This document shows, in pieces, positions 1-7,877 of a stretch of DNA of 64,000 bases. The translations under genes were made by a program, and so were the position numbers. The stretch comes from an archaeon. GTDB taxonomy: Archaea; Thermoproteota; Nitrososphaeria; Nitrososphaerales; Gagatemarchaeaceae. The stretch lies in contig JAKAOG010000002.1 in the NCBI GenBank assembly GCA_021823325.1, positions 188,194 through 252,193 on the forward strand, written 5' to 3'. The notes under the pieces were generated by a model. That model searched no databases and had not been told where the DNA came from. It saw only the letters and a list, made by a program, of their open reading frames with translations. Every line of letters starts with the position of its first letter. Within the stretch, counting starts at the first letter, position 1.

Positions 1-379
1 GGATCGGCGCGGAGCCGGAGACCCTGCCTGCTCCGAAGCCGTAGACATCCAGGGTGCTCAGATGGACGAAGGCCTTCACCTTGGCCTCTGAAGCGACTTC
101 CAAGAGGTTGATGATCCCCTCTGAGTTTGCTGGCAGGAAGTCGCTGTCAAAACCTGGCATCGGAGATGCCAGGCTGTAGACCACGTCTACCCCTTCGATG
201 GCCTCGTGCAGAGAGTGATGGTCAGAGAGGTCCGCTTCAATCCCCTGGACGCCGTTCGTGTCCATGATCTTCAGGTGGGACCCCTTTCGGAAGACCCCCT
301 TCGAGATCTCCCCCTGCTCGAAGAGGTATTCTATGAGGTGACCCCCTACGAACCCAGTACCTCCTACTATGAGGTTCAC
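1..379 (-). CDS. NAD-dependent epimerase/dehydratase, partial (C-terminus outside window)
   Basis: Reads leftward off the window edge, so only the first 126 codons are present. GTG at 379 begins MNLIVGGTGFVGGHLIEYL, whose GGTGFVG loop is the Rossmann NAD(P)-binding motif of extended short-chain dehydrogenases. Later segments YSLASPMPG and HLSTLDVYG (about residues 82-113) match the strands that follow the cofactor site in sugar-nucleotide epimerases and 3-beta-HSD-like enzymes. The catalytic YxxxK lies beyond the window, so the substrate cannot be named. Its start overlaps the stop of the upstream gene as GTGA, which suggests translational coupling with the 107-residue protein. Confidence 0.85.
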   Translation of the reverse strand, partial: MNLIVGGTGFVGGHLIEYLFEQGEISKGVFRKGSHLKIMDTNGVQGIEADLSDHHSLHEAIEGVDVVYSLASPMPGFDSDFLPANSEGIINLLEVASEAKVKAFVHLSTLDVYGFGAGRVSGSAPI

Positions 380-699
380 TGGCTGTGCTCCCTTCCTTCC
401 TCGCCCAGGTGGTGATGGTGATGGTGCTCGTCCTTACCAGGCTTAGCCTCGAAGTCCCCTCTTACCAGCCTCAACTGGAAGTCTTCCTCGAAACGGTCGA
501 AGTCGCCTACCAGCTCCGCCAGCTTGCGCTTTGCCGGCTTCGAGAACTGGGGGGCGAAGTTCTGGCCGCCGAAGCGCCCGTAAGCGACACCGGTGAAGCG
601 GACCTTGCTTCCCTTCACGTCGACGAACCCCCTGATCAGATTCGCGACCTCTCCCTCGCTGACATAATCCACGACGATCGCGTATTCAGGCAGGCTCAT
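376..699 (-). CDS. Hypothetical 107-residue protein with natural His6 run
   Basis: Not a family I recognise. The protein begins MSLPEYAIVVDYVSEGE, looks like a small alpha/beta soluble domain with a basic middle, and ends in a hydrophilic tail containing six consecutive histidines (about residues 92-97) encoded by alternating CAC/CAT codons. A TATA-like GTAATAAACC at 725-734 lies about 31 bases before the ATG, so the transcript should have a very short leader. The stop overlaps the GTG of the following epimerase gene by four bases, making a two-gene operon. No signal peptide or membrane segment is seen. The His run could bind metal, but nothing else in the protein indicates its role. Confidence 0.65.
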   Translation of the reverse strand: MSLPEYAIVVDYVSEGEVANLIRGFVDVKGSKVRFTGVAYGRFGGQNFAPQFSKPAKRKLAELVGDFDRFEEDFQLRLVRGDFEAKPGKDEHHHHHHLGEEGREHSQ

Positions 700-809
700 G
701 CGATGGGACTCCCCTTCTTGCGGTGGTTTATTACCTGACCTCGGGGCTTTCGAACCTAGAGCCGCGCCTGTCCTCCGGGTCAGCCCCCTCGGCGGCGCTA
801 TGAGACGGC

Positions 810-1238
810 CTACATCTCAAAGTCTGGCGGACGGTACCGCGCCTGTACCATCTCCTTCAGAGAAGTCACCAGGGAGAAGCTAGATGAGACGATGTCGGTC
901 TCGGTGAGGATGCCGATCAGTTCGCCCTCTTCCAGGACGGGGAGCTTCTTGACGTTGTTGTCTGACATGGTCTTTGCAGCCACCTCCACTCTTTCTCCCG
1001 GTCCCACGGTGATCAGCTTCCTTTTCGTGAACGACCTGAGCAAAGTGCCCATGTCCATCCCCTTTCCGACGCTCCGAGAGACGTCCCCCTCGGTGACGAT
1101 TCCGACCGGGGAGTCCCCTTCGACCACCACTAGGGACCCTATCTTCCGCTTGGCCATCTCCCGTGCCGCGTCCGCTATCGTAGAGCCAGAGTCTATGGTC
1201 CTGACCGGCCTCGTCATGATGTCTTTGACGTAGATCAT
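810..1238 (-). CDS. CBS-domain pair protein
   Basis: A 142-residue protein made of two CBS repeats and nothing else. It starts MIYVKDIMTRPVRTIDSGST, the usual opening of a CBS domain (VKDIMT.p..t). The first repeat ends near VVEGDSPVGIVTEGDVSRS and the second near LPVLEEGELIGILTETDIV (about residues 98-116); both have the G(I/L)(V/L)TExD(I/V) signature. Such stand-alone pairs usually bind adenine nucleotides and regulate partner proteins. It lies four bases downstream of a UspA gene in the same direction, so the two probably form a stress or energy-sensing operon. The partner is not evident. Confidence 0.85.
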   Translation of the reverse strand: MIYVKDIMTRPVRTIDSGSTIADAAREMAKRKIGSLVVVEGDSPVGIVTEGDVSRSVGKGMDMGTLLRSFTKRKLITVGPGERVEVAAKTMSDNNVKKLPVLEEGELIGILTETDIVSSSFSLVTSLKEMVQARYRPPDFEM

Positions 1239-1242
1239 CCCG

Positions 1243-1698
1243 TCACCTCACCACGAGGACCGGGCAGCTTGAGTGGCTGACGATCCCGGACGAGACGCTC
1301 CCCACGAGCATCCTCTTGAACCCGGTCATCCCCCGGGTACCGACGACCAACAGGTCGGCCCCCTCTTGGGACGCGAACGTCACGATGGCCTCCACGGCAG
1401 AAGGGCTTTCCATCAACTCTCCCTTCGCTTTGACCCCTGCCTTCGACGCGGCCTCAAGCCCCCTGGCCAGGATTGCCCGCCCTCCTTCCTCCGCCGCGGA
1501 CTCGATGTCTGTGAAGTCCGGGATGGGCATCCCTGGTCCAGGGGCGTAGACGTTGCTCGGAGAGTGATAGACGTGCACGACCGTCACGGAGGAGCCGAAC
1601 TTCAGCGCCATCAAGCAGGCTACCTGGACCGCCTTGGTGGAGTCGTTCGATCCGTCGTACGCCACCACGATCTTCCTGAACCCGCCGTTTGATGCCAT
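1243..1698 (-). CDS. Universal stress protein, UspA family
   Basis: A 151-residue single-domain universal stress protein. The N-terminus FRKIVVAYDGSNDSTKAV has the strand and Asp that open UspA folds, and GTRGMTGFKRMLVGSVS near residues 119-135 is the ATP-binding motif G2xG9xG(S/T). The protein ends in the typical CPVLVVR strand. Presence of the motif points to the ATP-binding subgroup. It is the first gene of a two-gene operon with the CBS protein; a TATA element at 1725-1736 places the transcript start within a few bases of the ATG. Function beyond stress or nucleotide sensing cannot be assigned. Confidence 0.9.
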   Translation of the reverse strand: MASNGGFRKIVVAYDGSNDSTKAVQVACLMALKFGSSVTVVHVYHSPSNVYAPGPGMPIPDFTDIESAAEEGGRAILARGLEAASKAGVKAKGELMESPSAVEAIVTFASQEGADLLVVGTRGMTGFKRMLVGSVSSGIVSHSSCPVLVVR

Positions 1699-1724
1699 GG
1701 CTATCGGGACAAAATGCCGCCGTC

Positions 1725-1736
1725 GCTATTTAACCC
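1725..1736 (-). promoter_or_regulatory. TATA element of the uspA-CBS operon
   Basis: On the minus strand the sequence reads GGTTAAATAGCG, centred about 33 bases before the ATG at 1698. It stands out from the GC-rich surroundings and predicts a leader of only a few bases. Confidence 0.6.
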
Positions 1737-1886
1737 GGCCACCCCTTTCCCACCGTTGAGAACGCATCCGTGCCGCGGGCGCGTGAACAGCTCAGCAGGC
1801 GCGAATGGCCTAAGCTACGCCGTAGCCCTTCGGAAGGGGCCGCCGAAGGCGCGAGTGATTTTCAGAGTAGGGAATCGTGCCGGAGT

Positions 1887-1894
1887 CTTATATG
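1887..1894 (+). promoter_or_regulatory. TATA element for the 186-residue membrane protein
   Basis: CTTATATG, centred 26 bases before the ATG at 1917, fits a leaderless archaeal transcript. The 190 bases between the divergent uspA promoter and this site hold nothing else that I can identify. Confidence 0.6.
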
Positions 1895-1916
1895 CACAGG
1901 GTCGAACCGCTAGTCC

Positions 1917-2477
1917 ATGGAAAATGCAAGCAACGTCCGAGCGATTCAAGGCAAATGGGCGGAACGGTTCATCTGGGCCGCCGTCCTTCAGGGCCTGGTC
2001 GCGGCCATAATCACCGTCCTCATCCTGGACCCTCTTCAGTACCTAACAGGCAAAGCAGACTACTACTCTCCGGCAAAGGTCATCGCATCCAACGGCGCAG
2101 GGACTTGGCTGTTCACCGGCTACATCAGCTACCTCGTAGTCGGCGTGGTCGCTGTGGCAGTCACGGCCATCTTCTACTTCTACATCGAAGGCATCCTCGG
2201 GAAACCGTACAGCGGACTGACAAACGCCCTGGCTTGGGCACACCTGATCTTCATGAACATCGGAGTCGCCGGGTCGATGCTCCTCATGATGTACGGGGGA
2301 TACCTGGCGGGGTGGGCTTCGGCGGCGACGTCAGCCGGCGGCGAGGGGCTGACTTCTCTACAGATACATGAGCAGATTCTAGGAAGCCTGACCGACCCCA
2401 TCGGGGGGATGGTGCTGCTCGCTGTCCTTGGAGCGCTGCTCGGCGGTCTGGGGTATCTGATCAGAAGCAGGACATAG
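1917..2477 (+). CDS. Four-helix integral membrane protein
   Basis: A 186-residue protein with four hydrophobic segments at about residues 18-40, 63-90, 103-128 and 158-180, a short basic C-terminus (RSRT) and no signal peptide beyond the first helix. Helix 3, around WAHLIFMNIGVAGSML, has a His and the xxMNxG pattern that recalls helices of heme-copper oxidase subunit I, but the protein is far too short for that subunit and no full set of heme or copper ligands is seen. It has its own leaderless promoter and is followed by an unrelated regulator. I regard it as a membrane protein of unknown function, possibly related to respiratory complexes. Confidence 0.7.
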   Translation: MENASNVRAIQGKWAERFIWAAVLQGLVAAIITVLILDPLQYLTGKADYYSPAKVIASNGAGTWLFTGYISYLVVGVVAVAVTAIFYFYIEGILGKPYSGLTNALAWAHLIFMNIGVAGSMLLMMYGGYLAGWASAATSAGGEGLTSLQIHEQILGSLTDPIGGMVLLAVLGALLGGLGYLIRSRT

Positions 2478-2552
2478 ATCCTGCTTCTCACCTCATTTTC
2501 AGCGAGAGTCCTCGCATATACTCAAATACGGTGAAATGCCCGATTCCTTTCC

Positions 2553-2915
2553 TTGGAGATAACGGATCCCGCTCGCGTGCAGGCCCTTGTCCAGGGTCTG
2601 GCCGACGAGTATTCCAGGAGGATCTTGCTCTCGGCCATCTCCAAAGCGAAGTCCGTGGAGGACATGAGCAGGGAGAACGACATCCCTCTCAGCACCGCCT
2701 ACCGCAGGATCCACGAACTCCTCGACGCACAGATGCTGGTCGTCGAGCGGATCATCGTCACCCCCGACGGGAAGAAGTATGAGCTCTTGAGGAGCTCATA
2801 CAGGGCGATCAACGTCGCTTTCGACGGAGAGAAGCTGAAGGTGGACGCTGTGATAAACGAAGACGTCGCGGAGAAGCTCAGGCGCCTCTGGCTGAGCATG
2901 AGGCAGGTGGAGTGA
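2553..2915 (+). CDS. Winged helix-turn-helix regulator (ArsR-like)
   Basis: A 120-residue DNA-binding protein. The core RRILLSAISKAKSVEDMS, then NDIPLSTAYRRIHELLDAQM, followed by a wing VERIIVTPDGKKYELL, is the ArsR/winged-helix pattern in which the second helix pair contacts DNA. No cysteine or histidine metal site is present, so it is unlikely to be a metal sensor. The start is TTG at 2553; AT-rich sequence around 2517-2529 lies in the right position for a leaderless promoter. Its stop overlaps the GTG of a small membrane protein (GTGA), which suggests that the membrane partner modulates or anchors the regulator. Confidence 0.8.
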   Translation: MEITDPARVQALVQGLADEYSRRILLSAISKAKSVEDMSRENDIPLSTAYRRIHELLDAQMLVVERIIVTPDGKKYELLRSSYRAINVAFDGEKLKVDAVINEDVAEKLRRLWLSMRQVE

Positions 2916-3253
2916 ATGCCACAATTGAGAATCGGCTTCAACTCTTTAAAGGCCTCACGAAAGGTGCGAAAACAGTGGTGAATCTAGCCTACCTCGACGT
3001 AGCGCAGGCACTGATCCTCATCTTCGGCGGCGTGGTCGTTTACTTCGCTGGCAGGGCGTACTTCAAGACGAAGAGCCAGGCGATGTTCTTGCTCGCGTTT
3101 GGCTTCGCGTTCGTGATAGCCGGAGCGCTAGCCGCGGGGATTCTCTACAACCTAGGGTCAGGGGACCTCAGCGCGGCGGTCACCGTCCAGGCTTACAGCC
3201 AAGCCATTGGGTTCTTCGTCATAGTCTACTCCCTGGCCAGAGCGAAAGGCTGA
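2912..3253 (+). CDS. Small membrane protein coupled to the winged-helix regulator
   Basis: A 113-residue protein with three predicted membrane spans at about residues 27-48, 57-77 and 90-108 and a cytoplasmic N-terminus rich in basic residues. GTG at 2912 overlaps the stop of the regulator gene by four bases, so the two are translated together. Pairs of a wHTH regulator and a tiny membrane protein are common in archaea; the membrane partner often influences the regulator, but this is inference. No enzyme motif is seen. Confidence 0.7.
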   Translation: MNATIENRLQLFKGLTKGAKTVVNLAYLDVAQALILIFGGVVVYFAGRAYFKTKSQAMFLLAFGFAFVIAGALAAGILYNLGSGDLSAAVTVQAYSQAIGFFVIVYSLARAKG

Positions 3254-3259
3254 CCGGTT

Positions 3260-4918
3260 TTGACCTCGGGCGAGCCGAAGCCAGGGACCGAGGCCATCCG
3301 CAGGTCGGGCGTGGTCTGCGCGGCACGCGAGGCGCTGTCGTCGGTCAGGGACAGAGACGTGGTGGCAGTCTCCGGGTTCAACTTGGCCAACACCCCCGAG
3401 TACCTGATACTGGAGCTTCACAAGATGTACAAGGACACGGGGCGCCCCAGGGGCCTGTTCCTTATCGCAGACTCTCTCCCCGCCATCCCTGGCAGGGCGC
3501 TCGACGCGGTTGCGAAGGAGCTCTACCTCGGGAACGACCGAGACTTCGTCAGGGGGATCTCCATCCCTTTCCTGGGCTTTTCTCCGTGGCTCCAGAAGCT
3601 CGCGGAGGACAACCTCGTAGAGGCATACAGCTGGCCCATGGGAGTCGCCGTCTACTGGTTCAGGGAGGTCGCTTCAGGCAGGCCAGGGGTGTTAAGCAAG
3701 ATAGGCATCGACACGGCGATAGACCCCAGGAAAGAGGGAGGGAAGTTGAACGCCCTCGCGGCGAAGAGGAACACGTGCACCGTAAGGGAGTTCGATGTGG
3801 ACGGGGAGGAGTATCTTCTGTATGAGGCGCCAAAGCCGAACGTCTCTCTGATCAGAGGGACCACCGCGGACAGACGGTCCAACATAACGATGGAGGACGA
3901 GGCGATAAGGGGGACCGTCCTCAACATCGCGCAGGCTACGAAGGCCCACCCTGAACCGGGGAAGGTGATAGTGCAAGTCAGGCATGTCACAAGGGGGAAC
4001 GCAGACCCCAGGGCTGTCGAGGTGCCCGGGCCCCTGATAGACTACGTCGTCGTGTCCCCGAATGCATACCACTGGCAGGTGGGCTCCACCGTCTACGACC
4101 CCGCGTTCGGCTCAAGCGCGGACTCCAATGCGCAAGTGAAGCAGCCCCGCATCGACCCGATCGACCAGGTCATCGCAAGGCGGGTCCTGGTGGAGCTCTG
4201 CAAGGAAGCCAAGACTAAGGGTTCCCCGCTCATCGTGAACCTGGGGATCGGCATCCCGGCTCTCGTCTCCAGGATCGCCAACCAGGAGGGGGTGGGAGAT
4301 TTCATCGTGACCGTGCTCGAGTCTGGTCAGTGGGGCGGGATGGCGCTTCCCGGGGTCGACTTCGGCGCCGCCGTCGGTCCGTTCGCCCTCTCGACCATGC
4401 CGGACATGTTCTCCAACTTCGAAGGGGGCGCCATCGACGCGGCTTCTCTGGGGTTCCTCCAGGTCGGAAGCAACGGAGACGTCAACCCGTCCATGCTCCC
4501 CGACAAGCTCTACGGGCCAGGGGGTTTCCCTGTCATCGCCGGCGGCTCCCCGAGGATCTATTTCGCGGGCGCTTTCACGGCAGGTGGGGCGAAGATGTCG
4601 ACGAAGGGAGGGCGCCTTCGCATCGAGAAGGACGGGGACGTCGTGAAGTTCGTCTCCAAGGTCTACAGGAACTTCTTCAGCGGGAGCCAGGCGCTGAAGT
4701 TCGGGAAGGACGTGCTTTACGTCACGGAGAGGGCGGTCTTCGAGCTGACCCCTAAGGGGTTGGAGCTGAAGGAGATCGCTCCCGGCGTTGACCTTGAACG
4801 CGACGTCCTTTCCAAGATGGAGTTCAAGCCTCTCATGCCCAGAAGGCTCCTGGAGATGGACAGCGCGCTCTTCCGACCCGAACCCCTTAGGGTCGGCAGG
4901 ACCCTGCGCATAGCGTAA
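3260..4918 (+). CDS. Family I CoA-transferase (alpha and beta domains fused)
   Basis: A 552-residue protein in which both halves of a family I CoA-transferase are present in one chain, like propionate or acetate CoA-transferases (usual length about 510-560). The C-terminal half carries VNLGIGIPALVSRIA followed by VTVLESGQWGG (about residues 328-364), where Glu of ESG is the expected catalytic glutamate that forms the CoA thioester. A glycine-rich oxyanion segment, GAFTAGGAKMSTKGG, lies near residue 440. It would move CoA between short-chain acids, for example acetate, propionate or acetoacetate; the acceptor cannot be read from sequence. Starts at TTG 3260, seven bases after the previous stop. 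Confidence 0.85.
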   Translation: MTSGEPKPGTEAIRRSGVVCAAREALSSVRDRDVVAVSGFNLANTPEYLILELHKMYKDTGRPRGLFLIADSLPAIPGRALDAVAKELYLGNDRDFVRGISIPFLGFSPWLQKLAEDNLVEAYSWPMGVAVYWFREVASGRPGVLSKIGIDTAIDPRKEGGKLNALAAKRNTCTVREFDVDGEEYLLYEAPKPNVSLIRGTTADRRSNITMEDEAIRGTVLNIAQATKAHPEPGKVIVQVRHVTRGNADPRAVEVPGPLIDYVVVSPNAYHWQVGSTVYDPAFGSSADSNAQVKQPRIDPIDQVIARRVLVELCKEAKTKGSPLIVNLGIGIPALVSRIANQEGVGDFIVTVLESGQWGGMALPGVDFGAAVGPFALSTMPDMFSNFEGGAIDAASLGFLQVGSNGDVNPSMLPDKLYGPGGFPVIAGGSPRIYFAGAFTAGGAKMSTKGGRLRIEKDGDVVKFVSKVYRNFFSGSQALKFGKDVLYVTERAVFELTPKGLELKEIAPGVDLERDVLSKMEFKPLMPRRLLEMDSALFRPEPLRVGRTLRIA

Positions 4919-4946
4919 ATCCTGGTGTTCGAGGGGGTCTGAACCA

Positions 4947-5924
4947 TTGAATGTTTCTAGGCGCGGGCTGACCCCCGCTTCAGCCGCCGCGGTCGTGCTC
5001 GTCGCCCTGCTCGCCGTCGTAGGGGTGGGGTATGTGACATCGGCTCAGTCGAACGCCAACCAGATCAACTCACAGGGGCAGCAGCTCAACACGCTGCAGT
5101 CCCAGATCCAGCACCTTTCGTCGGCTGTGGGGAACAGCTCTGTCGGGGCGAACCTCCCGGTGATGAACCAGCCTCCCACCGTCAGGACCATCAGGGAGAC
5201 ATGGTATCTCTCGCCGTCCGCCCATCAGGACAGGTTCAACCCGGCATTCATAGTGGTGAACCAGGGGGACACCATCAACCTGACCTTCATTGACAACGAC
5301 ACCGTCGCGCATGATTTCGTCATCGGGCCGCCGTACAACATCATAGTGAACGCCACGGTCCCCGGCCTGGTCAACGACCTGACGGGCCAGACATTCACGA
5401 CCCCCTCTCGGAACGACTCGCCAGGTGTCATCGTAAAGGGCACCCCAGGTAACGTCTCGGCCACGTATTCGTTCGTCGCCACGCACGCAGGCATATTCGA
5501 GTTCGTATGCACATACCACGCTCAGGTCGGCATGATAGGGTACCTCGTGGTCCTCCCGAACGCCGCATACAACCCGAGCGCCACGACGACCACCGCGACC
5601 AATTCCGCGGCGTCGGCCACCGTAGCCGTGAGCATCGTTTCAGGCGCAGGGGTCCCGTACTCGGGATACGCCAGCGGGAGCACCAGTGTCTTCGGTTTCT
5701 CGCCAGGCAACCTGACCGTAGTGATAGGCGTGAACAACACAGTCACCTGGACGAACAACGACATCACGATCCACACCGTCACGGCCAACAACGGGGCGTT
5801 CAACTCAGGCTACCTGAACACGGGGCAGACGTTCACCTATACCTTCACGTCGCCTGGAGTGTACGAATACCACTGCCAGATCCACCCGTGGATGGTAGGC
5901 TACGTTACCGTTCTCGCGGGCTAG
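4947..5924 (+). CDS. Secreted protein with two cupredoxin domains
   Basis: A 325-residue exported copper protein. The N-terminus has a basic start and one hydrophobic helix (about residues 11-30) that works as a signal anchor, then a Gln/Asn/Ser linker. Domain 1 (about 80-205) has His in TVAHDFVIG and the cluster Cys188-x2-His191-x4-Met196. Domain 2 (about 220-325) has His in ITIHTV and Cys310-x2-His313-x2-Met316. Both are type 1 blue-copper patterns, the first plastocyanin-like and the second with the shorter amicyanin-like spacing. It probably carries electrons outside the membrane. A Thr/Ser/Ala-rich linker separates the domains. TTG start at 4947. Confidence 0.9.
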   Translation: MNVSRRGLTPASAAAVVLVALLAVVGVGYVTSAQSNANQINSQGQQLNTLQSQIQHLSSAVGNSSVGANLPVMNQPPTVRTIRETWYLSPSAHQDRFNPAFIVVNQGDTINLTFIDNDTVAHDFVIGPPYNIIVNATVPGLVNDLTGQTFTTPSRNDSPGVIVKGTPGNVSATYSFVATHAGIFEFVCTYHAQVGMIGYLVVLPNAAYNPSATTTTATNSAASATVAVSIVSGAGVPYSGYASGSTSVFGFSPGNLTVVIGVNNTVTWTNNDITIHTVTANNGAFNSGYLNTGQTFTYTFTSPGVYEYHCQIHPWMVGYVTVLAG

Positions 5925-6244
5925 CGGAGAGCTTCCGCCTGTATCAGCTCTGACAGCTTCTGGAAGTATAGCCGGGTCGCCAGGGGCATCCCATCGAGGT
6001 TCCTGTCTATCGCCTCGATCACATACCTGATCGCCCTTCTGGAAGTCTTGAACTCGAACTTCATCGGGAGAATCGGGTCCTGTAAGACGCCTATCGAGTC
6101 AGTAAGGTGGCTCGGCGCCTCAGCCCTGGCGTCGCTCGCGATCTTCTGATACCACCCTGAGAGGACGTTGGGGTCGAGCCCCAGTTTCAGGTCCTCGATC
6201 TCCTGAAGGAGCTTGTTCAGGACGACCATCTCTTCGTTCGCCAA
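5921..6244 (-). CDS. Hypothetical 107-residue helical protein
   Basis: A soluble, mostly helical protein with no recognised domain. It opens MANEEMVVLNKLLQEIEDLK, an amphipathic helix, and has a conserved-looking middle, PMKFEFKTSRRAIRYVIEA. No Cys, no transmembrane segment. Its stop and the stop of the cupredoxin gene on the other strand share the tetranucleotide CTAG at 5921-5924. It is transcribed away from the zinc-ribbon gene's terminator region and has a short AT-rich leader. Function unknown. Confidence 0.6.
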   Translation of the reverse strand: MANEEMVVLNKLLQEIEDLKLGLDPNVLSGWYQKIASDARAEAPSHLTDSIGVLQDPILPMKFEFKTSRRAIRYVIEAIDRNLDGMPLATRLYFQKLSELIQAEALR

Positions 6245-6312
6245 CGGGTTCCCCCTTGTAACGGGAGCACCGGAAGTTTAAGGAAAAGTGTGTAAGGATG
6301 TTGGTGACGCAG

Positions 6313-6726
6313 TCAACTGCAACGCATCAAGAAGAGCTCCGTCTTCTCGTACTCTGCCTCCCAGACGTGGGTGCTGTTCCTCCCTCTCCTGACCGCCAGG
6401 AGCGTGTATCCCTCAGGGGCGTCCTTGCCAGCCCTCTCCAGTATCGTCGATAGCGGCTCGGTGTCTTCGTCGAAGCTCTGGACGATGTGCTGCCTGAACT
6501 TCTCTATCTCCTTCATGTAGTCCGAGAGGCAGAGGGTCTTCCCCTGAAGTTTGGCCGACGTCAACAGCTTCACTTCGGTCCCGCAGAGCCCGCACTTCAC
6601 CCTGGCCATCCCATCGGCTATGCACACCCTCCCTACACCTACTACCATGGGGAACGTCCCGGACTGGGTCTCCTCCGCGCCACATACCGCGCACTTCGCT
6701 AGCCCCCTGGTGGATGCGTGCTGCAT
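6313..6726 (-). CDS. Hypothetical protein with two zinc-ribbon-like CxxC motifs
   Basis: From ATG at 6726 the product is 137 residues. It begins MQHASTRGLAKCAVCGAEE and has a second motif CGLCG near residue 45, plus single Cys residues between and after them, suggesting one or two zinc-ribbon knuckles in the N-terminal half. The C-terminal half is charged and ends in a strand-like segment with WEAEYEKTELFL. A longer reading from TTG at 6750 is unlikely because that position overlaps the TATA element at 6750-6760. The gene is divergent from the enolase-superfamily gene and seems to share its promoter. No function can be named. Confidence 0.65.
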   Translation of the reverse strand: MQHASTRGLAKCAVCGAEETQSGTFPMVVGVGRVCIADGMARVKCGLCGTEVKLLTSAKLQGKTLCLSDYMKEIEKFRQHIVQSFDEDTEPLSTILERAGKDAPEGYTLLAVRRGRNSTHVWEAEYEKTELFLMRCS

Positions 6727-6749
6727 ATGACATGCAAGAAGCGGCGCCA

Positions 6750-6760
6750 ATCAATTTAAG
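6750..6760. promoter_or_regulatory. Shared bidirectional TATA region
   Basis: ATCAATTTAAG on the plus strand reads CTTAAATTGAT on the minus strand. Its centre is about 30 bases before the minus-strand ATG at 6726 and about 29 bases before the plus-strand TTG at 6785, so the same element could serve both leaderless transcripts. Confidence 0.5.
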
Positions 6761-6784
6761 GTTGCCCCGGCGTCCGGCGGGACA

Positions 6785-7870
6785 TTGAAGGTCGAGTCGG
6801 TCAAGGCATACCCCATCCGAATGAAGGCGCGTGAGCGCCTGACCGGGGGGAGCTTCAGCTATGCCTACTATCAGACGGTCCTCGTGAAGGCGGTCGCAGA
6901 CGGCGTGGAAGGCTGGGGGGAGGCGATGACCCGGTTCGACCCTGAAGCGACCGCGCTGTTGGTCAAGTTCCTGGCGAAGTCGGTAGTAGGAGGGTCGTTC
7001 GACAGTCCCAGGGACGCGTGGCTGAGCTGCTGGCACGAGCTGAGGGTGAGGGGCCACACGCGCGGGACAGACGTGGAGGCGCTGAGCGGGATCGAGATCG
7101 CCCTCTACGACTGCATGGGGAAGCTGGTGAAACGGCCCGTCGGACGGTTATTCTCGGCGAAGCCCGAGCCGCGGGTCCCTGCGTTCGCCGGCTCCTTGTT
7201 CGAGTCCAGGGGCTCTCTGGCGGGGCAGATCCGTGAGGCGAAGAGCGCCGGGCTCGAAGGGGCCAAGGTGAAGATCGGGTTCGGGGTGGATAAAGACCTG
7301 AAACTGCTGAACGAGGTACGCAAGCTGTGGCCGGAGGGGATGCTGGTAGCTGATGCGAACGGCGCGTATGACTCGGTCGGAGCGGCACGGGCGTGCGCGG
7401 CGTTTTCTGGTCTCAGGCTGGCCTGGTTCGAGGAGCCGGTGCCGTCAGACGACCTTCAAGGGTACGCCTCGCTGAGTGGACTGGGGGTGAAGATCGGCGC
7501 GGGAGAAAGCTGGTTCGCCGGGGACTTCCAGCGCCCCGTCGAGGAGGGCATCGTCGACGTCCTTGAGCCCAGCGTGAGCAGGTGCGGAGGGATTCATGTG
7601 GAAGTCGAAGCGGCGAAGTCGGCGGCAGCAAAGAGGATCCAGTTCTCCCCCATGACAGGGATGAACTCCGCGGTCTCCCTGGCCGCTTCTCTTCACGCGG
7701 CGTCGGCTGTGAGGTCGCTAGGGGTCGAGTACAACCCGTTCACGAACCCGCTGCAGACGGAATTGGCGACAGGCATCCCCGAGCCTGCAGGAGGAGGGAT
7801 AGGGGTCCCCCAGGGACATGGCCTGGGGATAGAGGTAGACGAGAGGTTCGTACGGTCGCACACGCTGTGA
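6785..7870 (+). CDS. Enolase-superfamily enzyme (mandelate racemase / muconate-lactonizing type)
   Basis: A 361-residue enzyme with the N-terminal capping domain and C-terminal TIM barrel of the enolase superfamily. The acid/base KxK motif is AKVKIGFG (about residues 160-167), and the three metal ligands are in LVADANGAY, WFEEPV and IGAGES (about residues 188, 216 and 241). This arrangement fits the muconate-lactonizing/dipeptide-epimerase/o-succinylbenzoate-synthase subgroup rather than mannonate dehydratase. The reaction is abstraction of an alpha proton from a carboxylate; the substrate is not predictable from sequence, and no menaquinone gene lies nearby. TTG start with a leaderless promoter. 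Confidence 0.85.
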   Translation: MKVESVKAYPIRMKARERLTGGSFSYAYYQTVLVKAVADGVEGWGEAMTRFDPEATALLVKFLAKSVVGGSFDSPRDAWLSCWHELRVRGHTRGTDVEALSGIEIALYDCMGKLVKRPVGRLFSAKPEPRVPAFAGSLFESRGSLAGQIREAKSAGLEGAKVKIGFGVDKDLKLLNEVRKLWPEGMLVADANGAYDSVGAARACAAFSGLRLAWFEEPVPSDDLQGYASLSGLGVKIGAGESWFAGDFQRPVEEGIVDVLEPSVSRCGGIHVEVEAAKSAAAKRIQFSPMTGMNSAVSLAASLHAASAVRSLGVEYNPFTNPLQTELATGIPEPAGGGIGVPQGHGLGIEVDERFVRSHTL

Positions 7871-7877
7871 CCGTGGC

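Noticed and set aside
376..460. Artificial His-tag or vector contamination
   Set aside because: The run is embedded in a gene with coupled downstream epimerase and local base composition, and no vector linker sequence flanks it.
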